Notes: generated by a model not told the origin, from the letters alone. A stretch of DNA of 9,106 nt from an uncultured Chloroflexota bacterium (GCA_913056415.1 CAJXNA010000065.1:1-9106); one strand, 5' to 3'; counted from the first letter of the stretch, positions 1-5,952 are shown. A program made the numbers and translations.

Positions 1-472
1 GCCCGGCTATGCCCACATCGTAATAGCGTTCCGCCTGGCTGCCCATGAGCTCCGCTGTCACCGCCGCCTCCTCCGCCACCGGCAGGTCAGACGTGCCGGC
101 GCAGAGGACAACCACGCCCGGCCAGCGCGGCTCCCGGCTGCGGTCCAGAGTAATAGCGCGGGCATCCGCGTGGTAGTGCGCGTCCGGCAGACGCTCTTTG
201 ACCGCGCCATAGGTTTCTACATCCACCCGAGTGATCAGCAGACGGTCCGAACCAGCGGCCAGACGCTCCGCGATGGCGACCACCTGCTCCTCACTCTTCC
301 CCTCGCCCAGGATAACCTCCGGGAAGCCGCGGCGAAGAGCTCGATGATGGTCCAGCTCCGCGAAACCGATGTCTTCGTAGGGCAGGCGGCGCAGATGCTC
401 CAGCATCTCCTCCAGGGATAGAGAACCCTGCTGGAAGGACTGTAGCAGCTCCCGCAACTTTGACTCGTCCGT
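1..472 (-). CDS. larB: LarB, nickel-pincer cofactor biosynthesis (5' part; runs off the left edge)
   Basis: LarB carboxylates nicotinic acid adenine dinucleotide and hydrolyses its phosphoanhydride, giving pyridinium-3,5-biscarboxylic acid mononucleotide. This is the first step towards the nickel-pincer cofactor of lactate racemase-type enzymes. About 157 of the usual ~250 residues are visible. They include the N-terminal family signature LDHHRALRRGFPEVILGEGK (about residues 40-59) and the start of the PurE/NCAIR-mutase-like domain, CAGTSDLPVAEEA (about 124-136), ending in YYDVGIAG at the edge. No ATG, GTG or TTG lies where the family normally starts. The reading frame has an ACG codon at 472-470, six bases after a perfect AAGGAGG, and it sits exactly where the initiator methionine is expected. 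The next in-frame canonical candidate, TTG at 457-455, would remove five residues and has no ribosome site. Identity is very likely; the start is an inference. The gene is divergent from the PAP2 gene. Confidence 0.93.
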
Positions 473-478
473 AGCGAC

Positions 479-485
479 CCTCCTT
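479..485 (-). promoter_or_regulatory. Strong Shine-Dalgarno of larB
   Basis: AAGGAGG on the minus strand, with six bases between it and the ACG codon at 472-470. Its ideal spacing is the main argument that translation starts at this ACG, or at an ATG that has been mutated or misread, rather than at the downstream TTG. Confidence 0.7.
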
Positions 486-500
486 CGTAGAGCAGGGCGT

Positions 501-530
501 ATTGTAGCATCGGCCTCTCGCTTGCGTAAA
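501..530 (-). promoter_or_regulatory. Predicted sigma-70 promoter of larB (extended -10)
   Basis: Minus strand: -35-like TTTACG at 530-525, an 18-bp spacer, and TGCTACAAT at 509-501 (TG-N plus -10 TACAAT). The transcript would begin near 494, leaving a leader of about 20 nt that contains the AAGGAGG. It overlaps the promoter region of the divergent PAP2 gene. Seen by eye only. Confidence 0.5.
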
Positions 531-551
531 CGGACGGGCGGCCCCGATAAT
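522..551 (+). promoter_or_regulatory. Predicted promoter of the PAP2 gene
   Basis: TTGCGT at 522-527, an 18-bp spacer and GATAAT at 546-551 (5 of 6 matches to TATAAT). The predicted transcription start near 558 is only about 3 nt before the ATG at 561, so the mRNA would be essentially leaderless. This fits the absence of a Shine-Dalgarno before 561. It also means the in-frame TTG at 522 is more likely a -35 element than a start codon. Confidence 0.4.
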
Positions 552-560
552 GGCCGCAAC

Positions 561-1223
561 ATGCGTTCCTGGCCCGCTCCTGCCATGCTCTGGTTCGTCC
601 TCCTGGCCGGGTTCGCCGTCCTCAGTGGATTCGCCGCCGCTTATGACCGCTTCCCAGCCGACCTATGGCTCGCCCAGCGTTTGCAGGAGATAGACGCTGC
701 AGCCTTCGAGCGGGCGCTGGACTGGACGGAGGACCTGGCCGATATCCCATGGATCATCGTCGTGTGGCTCGGCGGCGTCGCCGCCTTGTTCGCGGCGGCC
801 CGCCGCTGGGAGGCGCTGCTCCTCCTTGCCAGCGTGCTCGCCAGGCCCCTCAACGCCGGCGTCAAGGAGCTGATCGACCGGTCGCGGCCCTCGGCGGACC
901 TGGTTGCGGTCAGTGATTACCCGTCCAGCCCCGCCTTCCCCAGCGGCCACGCCGATGGCGTCATAGTCCTCTACGGCCTCCTGTTCTACTTCATCACGTC
1001 GTTCGTTACTCAGCCCGGTCTGCGGCTGCTGGGGCAAGCTGCCTGCCTTTGGGTGATCCTGTTCACGGGTATGGAGCGGGTCTACGTGGGCGCCCACTGG
1101 CCCAGCGACGTCCTCGGCGGCTACTATCTGGGAGGCCTGATACTGGCCGCCATCATAGCCGGCCACCGGCTAATCGTGCTGGTCCTGCCTGCCGGCTGGC
1201 AGGAAGACCCAGCGAGAGAGTAA
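561..1223 (+). CDS. PAP2-family membrane phosphatase
   Basis: A 220-residue integral membrane phosphatase of the type 2 phosphatidic acid phosphatase family. Members dephosphorylate lipid phosphates such as undecaprenyl pyrophosphate or phosphatidate; the substrate here cannot be told. All three catalytic motifs are present: K102 with RP at 109-110 (KELIDRSRP), PSGH at 127-130, and R173-x5-H179-x3-D183 (RVYVGAHWPSD). H179 would be the nucleophilic histidine and D183 its partner; H130 would be the acid. Hydrophobic segments flank these at about 9-27, 64-95, 131-150, 158-172 and 186-210. The ATG at 561 was chosen over the in-frame TTG at 522 because a likely promoter covers the latter. The stop is 38 nt before the CvpA-like gene, so the two may be co-transcribed. 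Its 3' end carries a hairpin resembling the repeat at 6525-6550. Confidence 0.9.
   Translation: MRSWPAPAMLWFVLLAGFAVLSGFAAAYDRFPADLWLAQRLQEIDAAAFERALDWTEDLADIPWIIVVWLGGVAALFAAARRWEALLLLASVLARPLNAGVKELIDRSRPSADLVAVSDYPSSPAFPSGHADGVIVLYGLLFYFITSFVTQPGLRLLGQAACLWVILFTGMERVYVGAHWPSDVLGGYYLGGLILAAIIAGHRLIVLVLPAGWQEDPARE
1183..1204. repeat. Imperfect palindrome inside the 3' end of the PAP2 gene
   Basis: TCCTGCC at 1183-1189 pairs with GGCAGGA at 1198-1204 around an 8-nt loop that itself contains GCCGGC. It encodes LPAGWQ near the protein C-terminus. The sequence resembles the GCCTGCC-period hairpin at 6525-6550 and could be a decayed copy, or chance in GC-rich DNA. Confidence 0.35.
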
Positions 1224-1261
1224 CCATTATCATGAGCCTACGTTATTAGTAGCACGCCGCC

Positions 1262-1762
1262 ATGAACTGGCTCGATATCGTAATCGTTCTCGTCATCGCC
1301 TTCTTCGCGAGCTCCGCCTTCCGTGCAGGCCTCATCCGCGAGGTAGTGACGCTCGTCAGCGTCGCCGTGGGCGTTGTCGTCGCCGGCCTGTTCTACGATG
1401 ACCTGGCCCGCGATGTCCTCGTTTTCATCGACAACGAAAAGACAGCGCTTATTGTCGGCTTCCTCGTCCTTCTGGGCGCCGTCTACCTCGCCGGTCAGCT
1501 AATCGCCGGCATGCTCAAGCAGGCAGCCTCTCTCTTGCTCCTGGGCTGGGCGGATCACGCGGGCGGCGCCCTGTTCGGGCTCATCAAGGGGCTGATCGTG
1601 GTCGAGGTGCTTCTGATCCTGCTCGTGACCTACCCTCAGTTAGGTCTGAAAGGCGACATCGACGGCTCGGCCCTCGCCTCCGTGTTCCTGGACGCGGCCC
1701 CCCTGCTTCTGCTCGTTCTCCCTGACGAGTTCGAGCTGGCTGTCGACCTCTTCACCGCCTAG
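1262..1762 (+). CDS. CvpA-family integral membrane protein
   Basis: A 166-residue protein matching the CvpA (colicin V production) family in length and layout. It has four hydrophobic segments at about 4-20, 28-45, 62-82 and 103-125. The family-typical N-terminus reads MNWLDIVIVLVIAFFASSAF, followed by RAGLIREV. The conserved WADHAGGALFGLIKGL stretch (96-111) corresponds to the usual D-x-x-x-G-x-x-x-G-x-x-x-G region. CvpA homologues are inner-membrane proteins linked to envelope integrity and biofilm or toxin export, with no defined reaction. There is no clear Shine-Dalgarno before the ATG, as for several genes here. It lies 38 nt after the PAP2 gene, and both may act in the envelope. The family call is firm; the role is unknown. 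Confidence 0.85.
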   Translation: MNWLDIVIVLVIAFFASSAFRAGLIREVVTLVSVAVGVVVAGLFYDDLARDVLVFIDNEKTALIVGFLVLLGAVYLAGQLIAGMLKQAASLLLLGWADHAGGALFGLIKGLIVVEVLLILLVTYPQLGLKGDIDGSALASVFLDAAPLLLLVLPDEFELAVDLFTA

Positions 1763-1777
1763 CTAAAAGCGGTAGCA

Positions 1778-1807
1778 TTGCGCGGTTTCGCAGCTATCTG
1801 CTAATAT
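1778..1807 (+). promoter_or_regulatory. Predicted promoter of the HNH gene
   Basis: TTGCGC at 1778-1783, an 18-bp spacer, and TGC-TAATAT with the -10 at 1802-1807 (extended -10). The transcript would begin near 1814, giving a leader of about 13 nt with a weak GGTGA at 1815-1819, seven bases before the ATG at 1827. It lies in the 64-nt gap after the CvpA-like gene and would make the HNH gene the head of its own unit. Seen by eye only. Confidence 0.45.
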
Positions 1808-1826
1808 TGGGCTCGGTGACCTCAAA

Positions 1827-2360
1827 ATGGCAATTACCACCATCCCGGTACTGGTCCTCAACCAGAACTACGAACCGCTGAACGTCTGCACCGCTCGGCG
1901 GGCGTTCGTGCTCGTCGATAGGGGCAAAGCGGAGATACTGGAGAACGGCCGAGGTTACCTCCACAGCCCGACCACCCTCTACATCATCCCCTCCATCATT
2001 CGCCTCATCTACCTCATCCACCGGCCCAGACCTCAGGGCCGCCTCACCCGCCGTGACGTCTTCCTCCGCGACCGCTTTACCTGCCAGTATTGTGGCAAGC
2101 ACACCAAGGACCTGACGCTAGACCACGTGCTGCCCCGGCACCGGGGCGGCGGCCATAACTGGCAGAACGTCGTGTCCGCCTGCAAGGCCTGCAACCACCG
2201 CAAGGCCGGCCGCACTCCCCAAGAGGCGCACATGCACCTCATCCGCGACCCCTTCCGGCCGCCCTTCAGCTTCTTTAGAACCTTCTACCCCTACCTGGAA
2301 GACCAGGTTGAGTGGCGCAAATTCGTCCCCGGCTGGGAGGTGGACGAGGGGTTCGCCTAG
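1827..2360 (+). CDS. HNH endonuclease family protein
   Basis: A 177-residue protein with an N-terminal segment typical of a widespread chromosomal HNH family (PVLVLNQNYEPLNVCTARRA, residues 7-26) and a C-terminal zinc-ribbon HNH nuclease. The nuclease shows C86-x2-C89 (CQYC), D99-H100 (LDHVLPRHRGG), N114 in WQNVVSACKACNHRK, C119-x2-C122, and N123-H124. The four cysteines would bind structural zinc; H100, N114 and H124 form the HNH metal site. Relatives are usually single housekeeping-context genes in Chloroflexota, Cyanobacteria and Actinobacteria, with no proven substrate. No restriction methylase, phage terminase or toxin partner is adjacent, so a defence role is not supported. The CYTH gene begins 3 nt after its stop, so the two are very probably co-transcribed. 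Confidence 0.88.
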   Translation: MAITTIPVLVLNQNYEPLNVCTARRAFVLVDRGKAEILENGRGYLHSPTTLYIIPSIIRLIYLIHRPRPQGRLTRRDVFLRDRFTCQYCGKHTKDLTLDHVLPRHRGGGHNWQNVVSACKACNHRKAGRTPQEAHMHLIRDPFRPPFSFFRTFYPYLEDQVEWRKFVPGWEVDEGFA

Positions 2361-2363
2361 CCC

Positions 2364-2912
2364 ATGACGCCCGCAAGGCTCAACCGCGAGATAAAGAGCT
2401 TCTGCGATGACTTTCGCCCTATACGCAGGATCCTGAGGGACATCGGGGCGACGTTAGCTGGGCAGAAGGATCAGGTCGACTACTTCTTCTTCCTCCCGGA
2501 CTTACCCGGAAAGGCAGGCTCGAGACGGCTCAAGCTGCGAATCGATGACGGGAAGCCCCGGCTCATCTACTACTACGACAGGAATCAGCCCGGCTCGCGC
2601 TCTGTAGAATTCCAGGTCTTCGAAGTGAGCGACCCCCAAATCAAGGATCTCCTTGAGCTCGCCCTCGGAGTAAGGACGATAGTGACGAAGCGACGCGAAG
2701 TGTGGCAGAAGGGGAACGCTACATTCAACCTGGATTGCGTCCACCGCGTCGGCAACGTTTTCGAGGTAGAGGTTCAAGTGAGTGATGCCGGTGATGAGCT
2801 AGAGCAAGTCGCTCACTACAGGCACCTCTTCGGGCCCTATCTAGGGGCAGACATCACCGGCTCAAACGAAGACCTGGTGGCTGCCGTCAGGGACGCAGCA
2901 GCCGAACGCTAG
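2364..2912 (+). CDS. CYTH-domain protein (CyaB-like / class IV adenylate cyclase-thiamine triphosphatase superfamily)
   Basis: A 182-residue protein with the alternating charged pattern of the CYTH triphosphate tunnel fold. It shows N7-x-E9-x-K11 at the N-terminus, QVDYFFFLP (37-45), RRLKLRI (54-60), LIYYYDR (67-73), TKRREVW (108-114), D124 in FNLDCVHRVG, and E134-x-E136 in VFEVEVQV. These supply the acidic and basic residues that hold metal-triphosphate in the tunnel. The N-x-E-x-K start in place of E-x-E-x-K is, as I recall it, the form seen in the CyaB-like branch. Family members hydrolyse inorganic triphosphate or thiamine triphosphate, or make cAMP; the substrate cannot be assigned. The ATG follows GAGGGG by 11 nt and sits 3 nt after the HNH stop. 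The last ~35 residues are a helical tail. Confidence 0.82.
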   Translation: MTPARLNREIKSFCDDFRPIRRILRDIGATLAGQKDQVDYFFFLPDLPGKAGSRRLKLRIDDGKPRLIYYYDRNQPGSRSVEFQVFEVSDPQIKDLLELALGVRTIVTKRREVWQKGNATFNLDCVHRVGNVFEVEVQVSDAGDELEQVAHYRHLFGPYLGADITGSNEDLVAAVRDAAAER

Positions 2913-2945
2913 CGGGTTTGCCATCTCCTAACACGCAGGCCGACC

Positions 2946-2954
2946 TGCTACAAT
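2946..2954 (+). promoter_or_regulatory. Extended -10 promoter before the rubredoxin-like gene
   Basis: TGCTACAAT, the same 9-mer as in the larB promoter. No -35 is seen at 16-18 bp. The predicted start near 2961 is only about 3 nt before the ATG at 2964, suggesting a near-leaderless transcript; no Shine-Dalgarno precedes this ATG. Confidence 0.4.
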
Positions 2955-2963
2955 CTGCTTGCC

Positions 2964-3143
2964 ATGACCGAACAGCAGGACGAGCCGGAGATTCTGCCGC
3001 CGGACGTCCGCACAGCCGCCACCGAGCTGATCTGGCGCTGCGGCAACTGCGGCTACCAGCGGCCGCGTGCCGAGGGCCCGCCCGACCGCTGCCCCGACTG
3101 CGGCGCCCCCCGCGAAGAGTTCTACCGCGTCACCGAAGATTAA
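2964..3143 (+). CDS. Small rubredoxin-like zinc/iron-ribbon protein
   Basis: A 59-residue protein starting MTEQQDEPEI. It has a C-terminal metal-binding ribbon: W24-R-C26-G-N-C29-G-Y, a short loop, then RCPDCGAPREEF with C43 and C46. The CxxCG...CPxCGAP arrangement with a following acidic/aromatic segment (EEFYRV) is that of the short rubredoxin domain found alone or at the C-terminus of rubrerythrins. There, four cysteines bind one iron and act in electron transfer. A zinc-ribbon reading is equally possible by sequence. Codon use matches the neighbours and the cysteine pattern is complete, so I regard it as a real gene. It has its own predicted extended -10 and ends 17 nt from the convergent mutM stop. 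Confidence 0.8.
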   Translation: MTEQQDEPEILPPDVRTAATELIWRCGNCGYQRPRAEGPPDRCPDCGAPREEFYRVTED

Positions 3144-3160
3144 TCCTCATCCCAGCGCGC

Positions 3161-3985
3161 TTAGGGACTACCCTGACACCTGCGACAGAAGTTCGTGATC
3201 CGCTGCCCCGCCGTGATCTCCGAGATGCGCGAACCGCAGCGGGGGCAAGCCTCGCCGCCCTTGCGGTGCACCCTCAGGTGGTCGCGGTAGTGGCCGTCCG
3301 GCAGCCCATCAGCCTCCATCCGCTGCCTGACTATGGGCGTCGCCCACTCCATCACCGCCCGCACCGCCCGAAACAGCCCACCCAGCGCCTCGTCGGTGAG
3401 CTCAACCCGCTTGCGATAGGGATGGATGCCCGCTTCCCAGAGCACCTCATCGGCATAGGCGTTGCCGATACCCGCCACGCACTGCTCCTTGGTCAGAACG
3501 TTCTTGATCTGGCCGCGATACTTCTTTAGCCGCTGCACAAACAGCTCTTCCGTGAGCCCCCGGCTCATGACATCCGGCCCCATCTCCGACCAGCGTGGTA
3601 CCGCCGCCGGCAGCTCACCCTCCTCACGGACCAGATACACCTTCCCCATCAAGCGCTGGTCAAAGTAGCGCAGCTCCATACCATTGTCCAGCGCCAGCAC
3701 AAACGCTGTCCTGGCGCGTCGCTTCTTCCCCGGATCGCAGTACTGGAAGCGGCCGGTGAGCATGGCGTGCACCACCATGAGCCGGCCACTGAGGAAGGGG
3801 AACAGCAGATACTTGCCCTGCCTGCGCACCTCGCCCAACGTCTCGCCGGTAAGCGCCTCCGCGAACTGCTCCTTTGGCGCACGCACCACTATCGGGATCG
3901 TCACCTGCGCCTGCGAGACGCGCGCTCCGGGCAACCGCTCGTTGAAGTAGGCGCGATAGCCCTCCAGGTCAGGGACCTCCGGCAT
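3161..3985 (-). CDS. mutM: Formamidopyrimidine-DNA glycosylase (Fpg/MutM family)
   Basis: A 274-residue base-excision repair glycosylase/AP lyase that removes oxidised purines such as 8-oxoguanine. It keeps the catalytic P2-E3 N-terminus, the conserved lysine (K58 in RRQGKYLLF), and the helix-two-turn-helix (CVAGIGNAYADEVLWEAGIHP, from 169). It also keeps R111 in the D-x-R motif and a C-terminal zinc finger with C247, C250, C267 and C270 around the beta-hairpin arginine (AGQRITNFC). Two deviations stand out. The usual PELPEVE start is PEVPDLE, and the DNA-wedge position normally phenylalanine (R-x-F-G) is M113 in RLMGK. So it may be a divergent Fpg/Nei-type paralogue with altered lesion preference. 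TAGGAGG at 3997-3991 precedes the ATG and overlaps the pheA stop, so translation is coupled at the 3' end of the operon. The family call is firm; the exact lesion range is not. Confidence 0.9.
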   Translation of the reverse strand: MPEVPDLEGYRAYFNERLPGARVSQAQVTIPIVVRAPKEQFAEALTGETLGEVRRQGKYLLFPFLSGRLMVVHAMLTGRFQYCDPGKKRRARTAFVLALDNGMELRYFDQRLMGKVYLVREEGELPAAVPRWSEMGPDVMSRGLTEELFVQRLKKYRGQIKNVLTKEQCVAGIGNAYADEVLWEAGIHPYRKRVELTDEALGGLFRAVRAVMEWATPIVRQRMEADGLPDGHYRDHLRVHRKGGEACPRCGSRISEITAGQRITNFCRRCQGSP

Positions 3986-3994
3986 CGCCGCCTC

Positions 3995-4828
3995 CTACTG
4001 AGCTTCCCGATAACGGGGGTAGGAGCCCAGCACACGGAAGAATGAGCACTTCTCCCGCACTCGCTCCAGACACTCCGCCAGCGGCTGCTCAGTGCGGTGG
4101 CCGTCCGAGTCGGCCAGGAAGATGTAGACGCCCAACCGCTCCTTGCTGGGCCGCGATTCGATCTTCGAGAGGTTGATGCCGCGTTTGGAGAACTCCTCCA
4201 GAGCCGACACCAGCAGCCCCGACCGGTCCTCCACGGCGAAGGCGAACGCTAGCGACGTCTTGTCGTCGCCTGTGGGCGGATGGTCCTCGTCTGACAGCAC
4301 GACGAACCGTGTGAGGTTAGAGCTTCGATCCTGAATACCCTCCGACAGCACCTCCGCTCCATACAGCTCCGCCGCCCGCCGGTTGCCGATGGCCGCTGCG
4401 CCCTCCCGGCCCATCACCTCCTCAACCGCCGCTGCGGTAGACAGCGCCGCCTCCAGCGCCGCCTTGGGAAAACACCGCTCTATGAATCCACGGCACTGGG
4501 CCAGCGCCTGTGGGATAGAGGAGATGACCTTCACATCGCTGGCCTTGGTGCCCGGCCCTGCCAGCAGCAAGTGCTCGATCGGCAGCACAATCTCGTTACG
4601 CAGCGACAGCCGCGCATTCTGGATCAGGACGTCCAGCGTCTCAGTGACCGAGCCCTCCAGGCTGTTCTCGATGGGTACCACCCCTTCATCCGCCATCCCG
4701 GAGTCGAGAGCGGCGGCCACGGCGCTGATGCTGACGAAGGGGACGAGTTGAGCTTCGGGTTCGTAGCGCAGGGCAGCCTCCTCGCTGAACGTCCCGGGTG
4801 GACCCAGGAAGGCGAGGCGGCGGCTCAT
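3995..4828 (-). CDS. pheA: Prephenate dehydratase (PDT + ACT domains)
   Basis: A 277-residue cytoplasmic enzyme converting prephenate to phenylpyruvate in phenylalanine synthesis. The catalytic PDT domain shows GPPGTFSE (9-16), VPIENSLEGSV (51-61), SIPQALAQC (104-112) and the NLTRF motif (171-175), whose T173-R174-F175 are catalytically important. The C-terminal ACT domain (about 192-270) has GLLVSALEEF (204-213) and the phenylalanine-binding ESRP motif (224-227), which predicts feedback inhibition by phenylalanine. There is no chorismate mutase domain, so this is the monofunctional form of normal length. Its ATG overlaps the trkA stop by 4 bp (ATGA), and mutM follows 9 nt downstream. No aromatic-pathway gene is adjacent. 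An attenuator is not visible; expression appears to depend on the upstream operon promoter. Confidence 0.95.
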   Translation of the reverse strand: MSRRLAFLGPPGTFSEEAALRYEPEAQLVPFVSISAVAAALDSGMADEGVVPIENSLEGSVTETLDVLIQNARLSLRNEIVLPIEHLLLAGPGTKASDVKVISSIPQALAQCRGFIERCFPKAALEAALSTAAAVEEVMGREGAAAIGNRRAAELYGAEVLSEGIQDRSSNLTRFVVLSDEDHPPTGDDKTSLAFAFAVEDRSGLLVSALEEFSKRGINLSKIESRPSKERLGVYIFLADSDGHRTEQPLAECLERVREKCSFFRVLGSYPRYREAQ

Positions 4829-5526
4829 CTCTTCTTGTCTTTCGACCCTTTAGAACCGCTAGCTGCCGCGGAGGTGAAGGCTGACCGAAGTGCGTCTTCG
4901 TTCTCCGTCCGCGTTACCGCTACTACTTCGTCGCCCCCCTGCACAACCGTGTCGGTGTTCGGAACCCTCGGTTCGCCCTCTTTGTCGATGACCAGAGCGA
5001 CGATCGACTGCGGGGGCAGCAAGATATCGTCGATGCGCCTGCCGACTACGGCCGCGTTCACCGGCACCTTCACCTCGACGATCTCGAGGCCGCCGCCCTT
5101 AAGCCTTAGCAACGGTACGAGCGGATGCGTAGGGATCTCCTGCTCGATCTGGGCGAGGATCGCGGCGGTAGCGCTCACGGTGGTATCGATGCCCAGCTTC
5201 TTGAAGATCTCTTCGTTCTTCGGGTTATTGATACGGGCCACCGCGCGCGGGACATTGAACTTCGCCTTCGCTACCTGGCAGGCGACGAGATTATCCTCAT
5301 CGTCTCCTGTGACGGCGATAACCATGTCCGCGCGCCCGAAGCCGGCCATCTCCATGGTGGACGCCTCGCAGCCGTCGCCCCACAGCGAGATGTCACCCAG
5401 CTCCTCGGCGATGCGTTCCGCCTTGGTGCTATCCTTCTCGATGACCAGCACCTCGTGGCCCTCCTCAACCAACTCCTTGGCCAGGTAATAGCCCACCTTG
5501 CCTCCGCCCACCACGATGATGTACAT
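4825..5526 (-). CDS. trkA: TrkA-family K+ transport regulatory protein (RCK_N + RCK_C)
   Basis: A 233-residue cytoplasmic RCK protein. The N-terminal Rossmann domain has GGGKVG (7-12), an acidic residue ending beta-2 (E30), GDG (50-52), TGDDEDN (73-79) and ARINNP (97-102), the usual NAD(H)/nucleotide-binding set. A TrkA_C domain follows at about 145-207 (GGGLEIVEVKVP...GGDEVVAV), then a Ser/Lys-rich tail. RCK dimers or octamers gate TrkH/KtrB-type K+ transporters in response to bound nucleotides. This one is single-RCK and full length, unlike the double-RCK TrkA of E. coli. Its ATG directly follows the TAG of the upstream TrkA-N-only gene, and its stop overlaps pheA by 4 bp. No transporter membrane subunit lies in the window. 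Confidence 0.92.
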   Translation of the reverse strand: MYIIVVGGGKVGYYLAKELVEEGHEVLVIEKDSTKAERIAEELGDISLWGDGCEASTMEMAGFGRADMVIAVTGDDEDNLVACQVAKAKFNVPRAVARINNPKNEEIFKKLGIDTTVSATAAILAQIEQEIPTHPLVPLLRLKGGGLEIVEVKVPVNAAVVGRRIDDILLPPQSIVALVIDKEGEPRVPNTDTVVQGGDEVVAVTRTENEDALRSAFTSAAASGSKGSKDKKR

Positions 5527-5952
5527 CTAATCGCCGCTCCCGCGGCTCGCCGGCTCCCGCTCCAGCGCCTCCTTAAGCAAGCTCGCCCCCACCTTCGTAG
5601 GGCTAATAGTCTCAAGGCCCAGCTTATGATACAGCTCTTCCCTGATAGGATCGTATATTCGGCAGACCACACGCGGCACGCCGAAGATATGCTTCGCCAT
5701 CTGGGCCGCCATCACGTTGCGGTTGTCGCCCTGGGTGACCACAACAAAGGCGTCCGCTTCGCCGACGCCTATTCGGGACAGCACCTCCTGATCGATGCCG
5801 TTACCCACGTGACGCTGCCCCCCAAAATCCGTTGGAAGGCGCCGAAATGCGTCCGGGTCTAGGTCAAGGATGGTTACCTCCTGGCCTTCCCGATCTAGCA
5901 TGGATGCAAGCTCCGCTCCCACACGACCGCAGCCCATGATCACGACCTTCAC
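5527..5952 (-). CDS. TrkA-N (RCK_N) only protein, lacking the TrkA_C domain
   Basis: A 141-residue Rossmann nucleotide-binding protein: GCGRVG (7-12), D30 ending beta-2, GNG (50-52), TQGDNRN (73-79) and RIYDP (98-102). It aligns position by position with the adjacent full-length TrkA over its first ~130 residues, then ends in a short Arg/Ser/Gly tail with no TrkA_C domain. Both copies keep every nucleotide-binding motif, so it looks functional rather than a remnant. An obvious model is a hetero-oligomer of short and long RCK subunits formed in cis; this is inference. It begins with GTG at 5952, overlapping the uspA stop by 4 bp (GTGA), and its TAG abuts the ATG of the next gene. The zero spacing suggests translational coupling and fixed stoichiometry. 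Confidence 0.88.
   Translation of the reverse strand: MKVVIMGCGRVGAELASMLDREGQEVTILDLDPDAFRRLPTDFGGQRHVGNGIDQEVLSRIGVGEADAFVVVTQGDNRNVMAAQMAKHIFGVPRVVCRIYDPIREELYHKLGLETISPTKVGASLLKEALEREPASRGSGD

Noticed and set aside
235..510. 91-codon minus-strand frame with an ATG at 510
   Set aside because: It has a proper ATG, but the translation is Cys/Ser/Arg-rich and featureless, while the neighbouring frame is unmistakably LarB. The ATG lies in the predicted promoter.
1827..2912. Anti-phage defence module (HNH effector plus CYTH signal enzyme)
   Set aside because: The HNH family is widespread in chromosomal housekeeping contexts, and no sensor, methylase, CD-NTase or mobile gene is nearby. Kept only as a low-interest finding.
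2918..2954. TTGCCA as -35 for the rubredoxin-like gene
   Set aside because: The 25-bp spacing to TACAAT is too long for a sigma-70 promoter, so only the extended -10 is called.
2918..3529. 203-codon plus-strand open frame
   Set aside because: It spans the rubredoxin-like gene in another frame and runs antisense into mutM; the Arg/His/Pro-rich translation is a shadow.
4571..5488. 305-codon plus-strand open frame
   Set aside because: It overlaps pheA and trkA in antisense and has a Ser/Arg-rich, motif-free translation.
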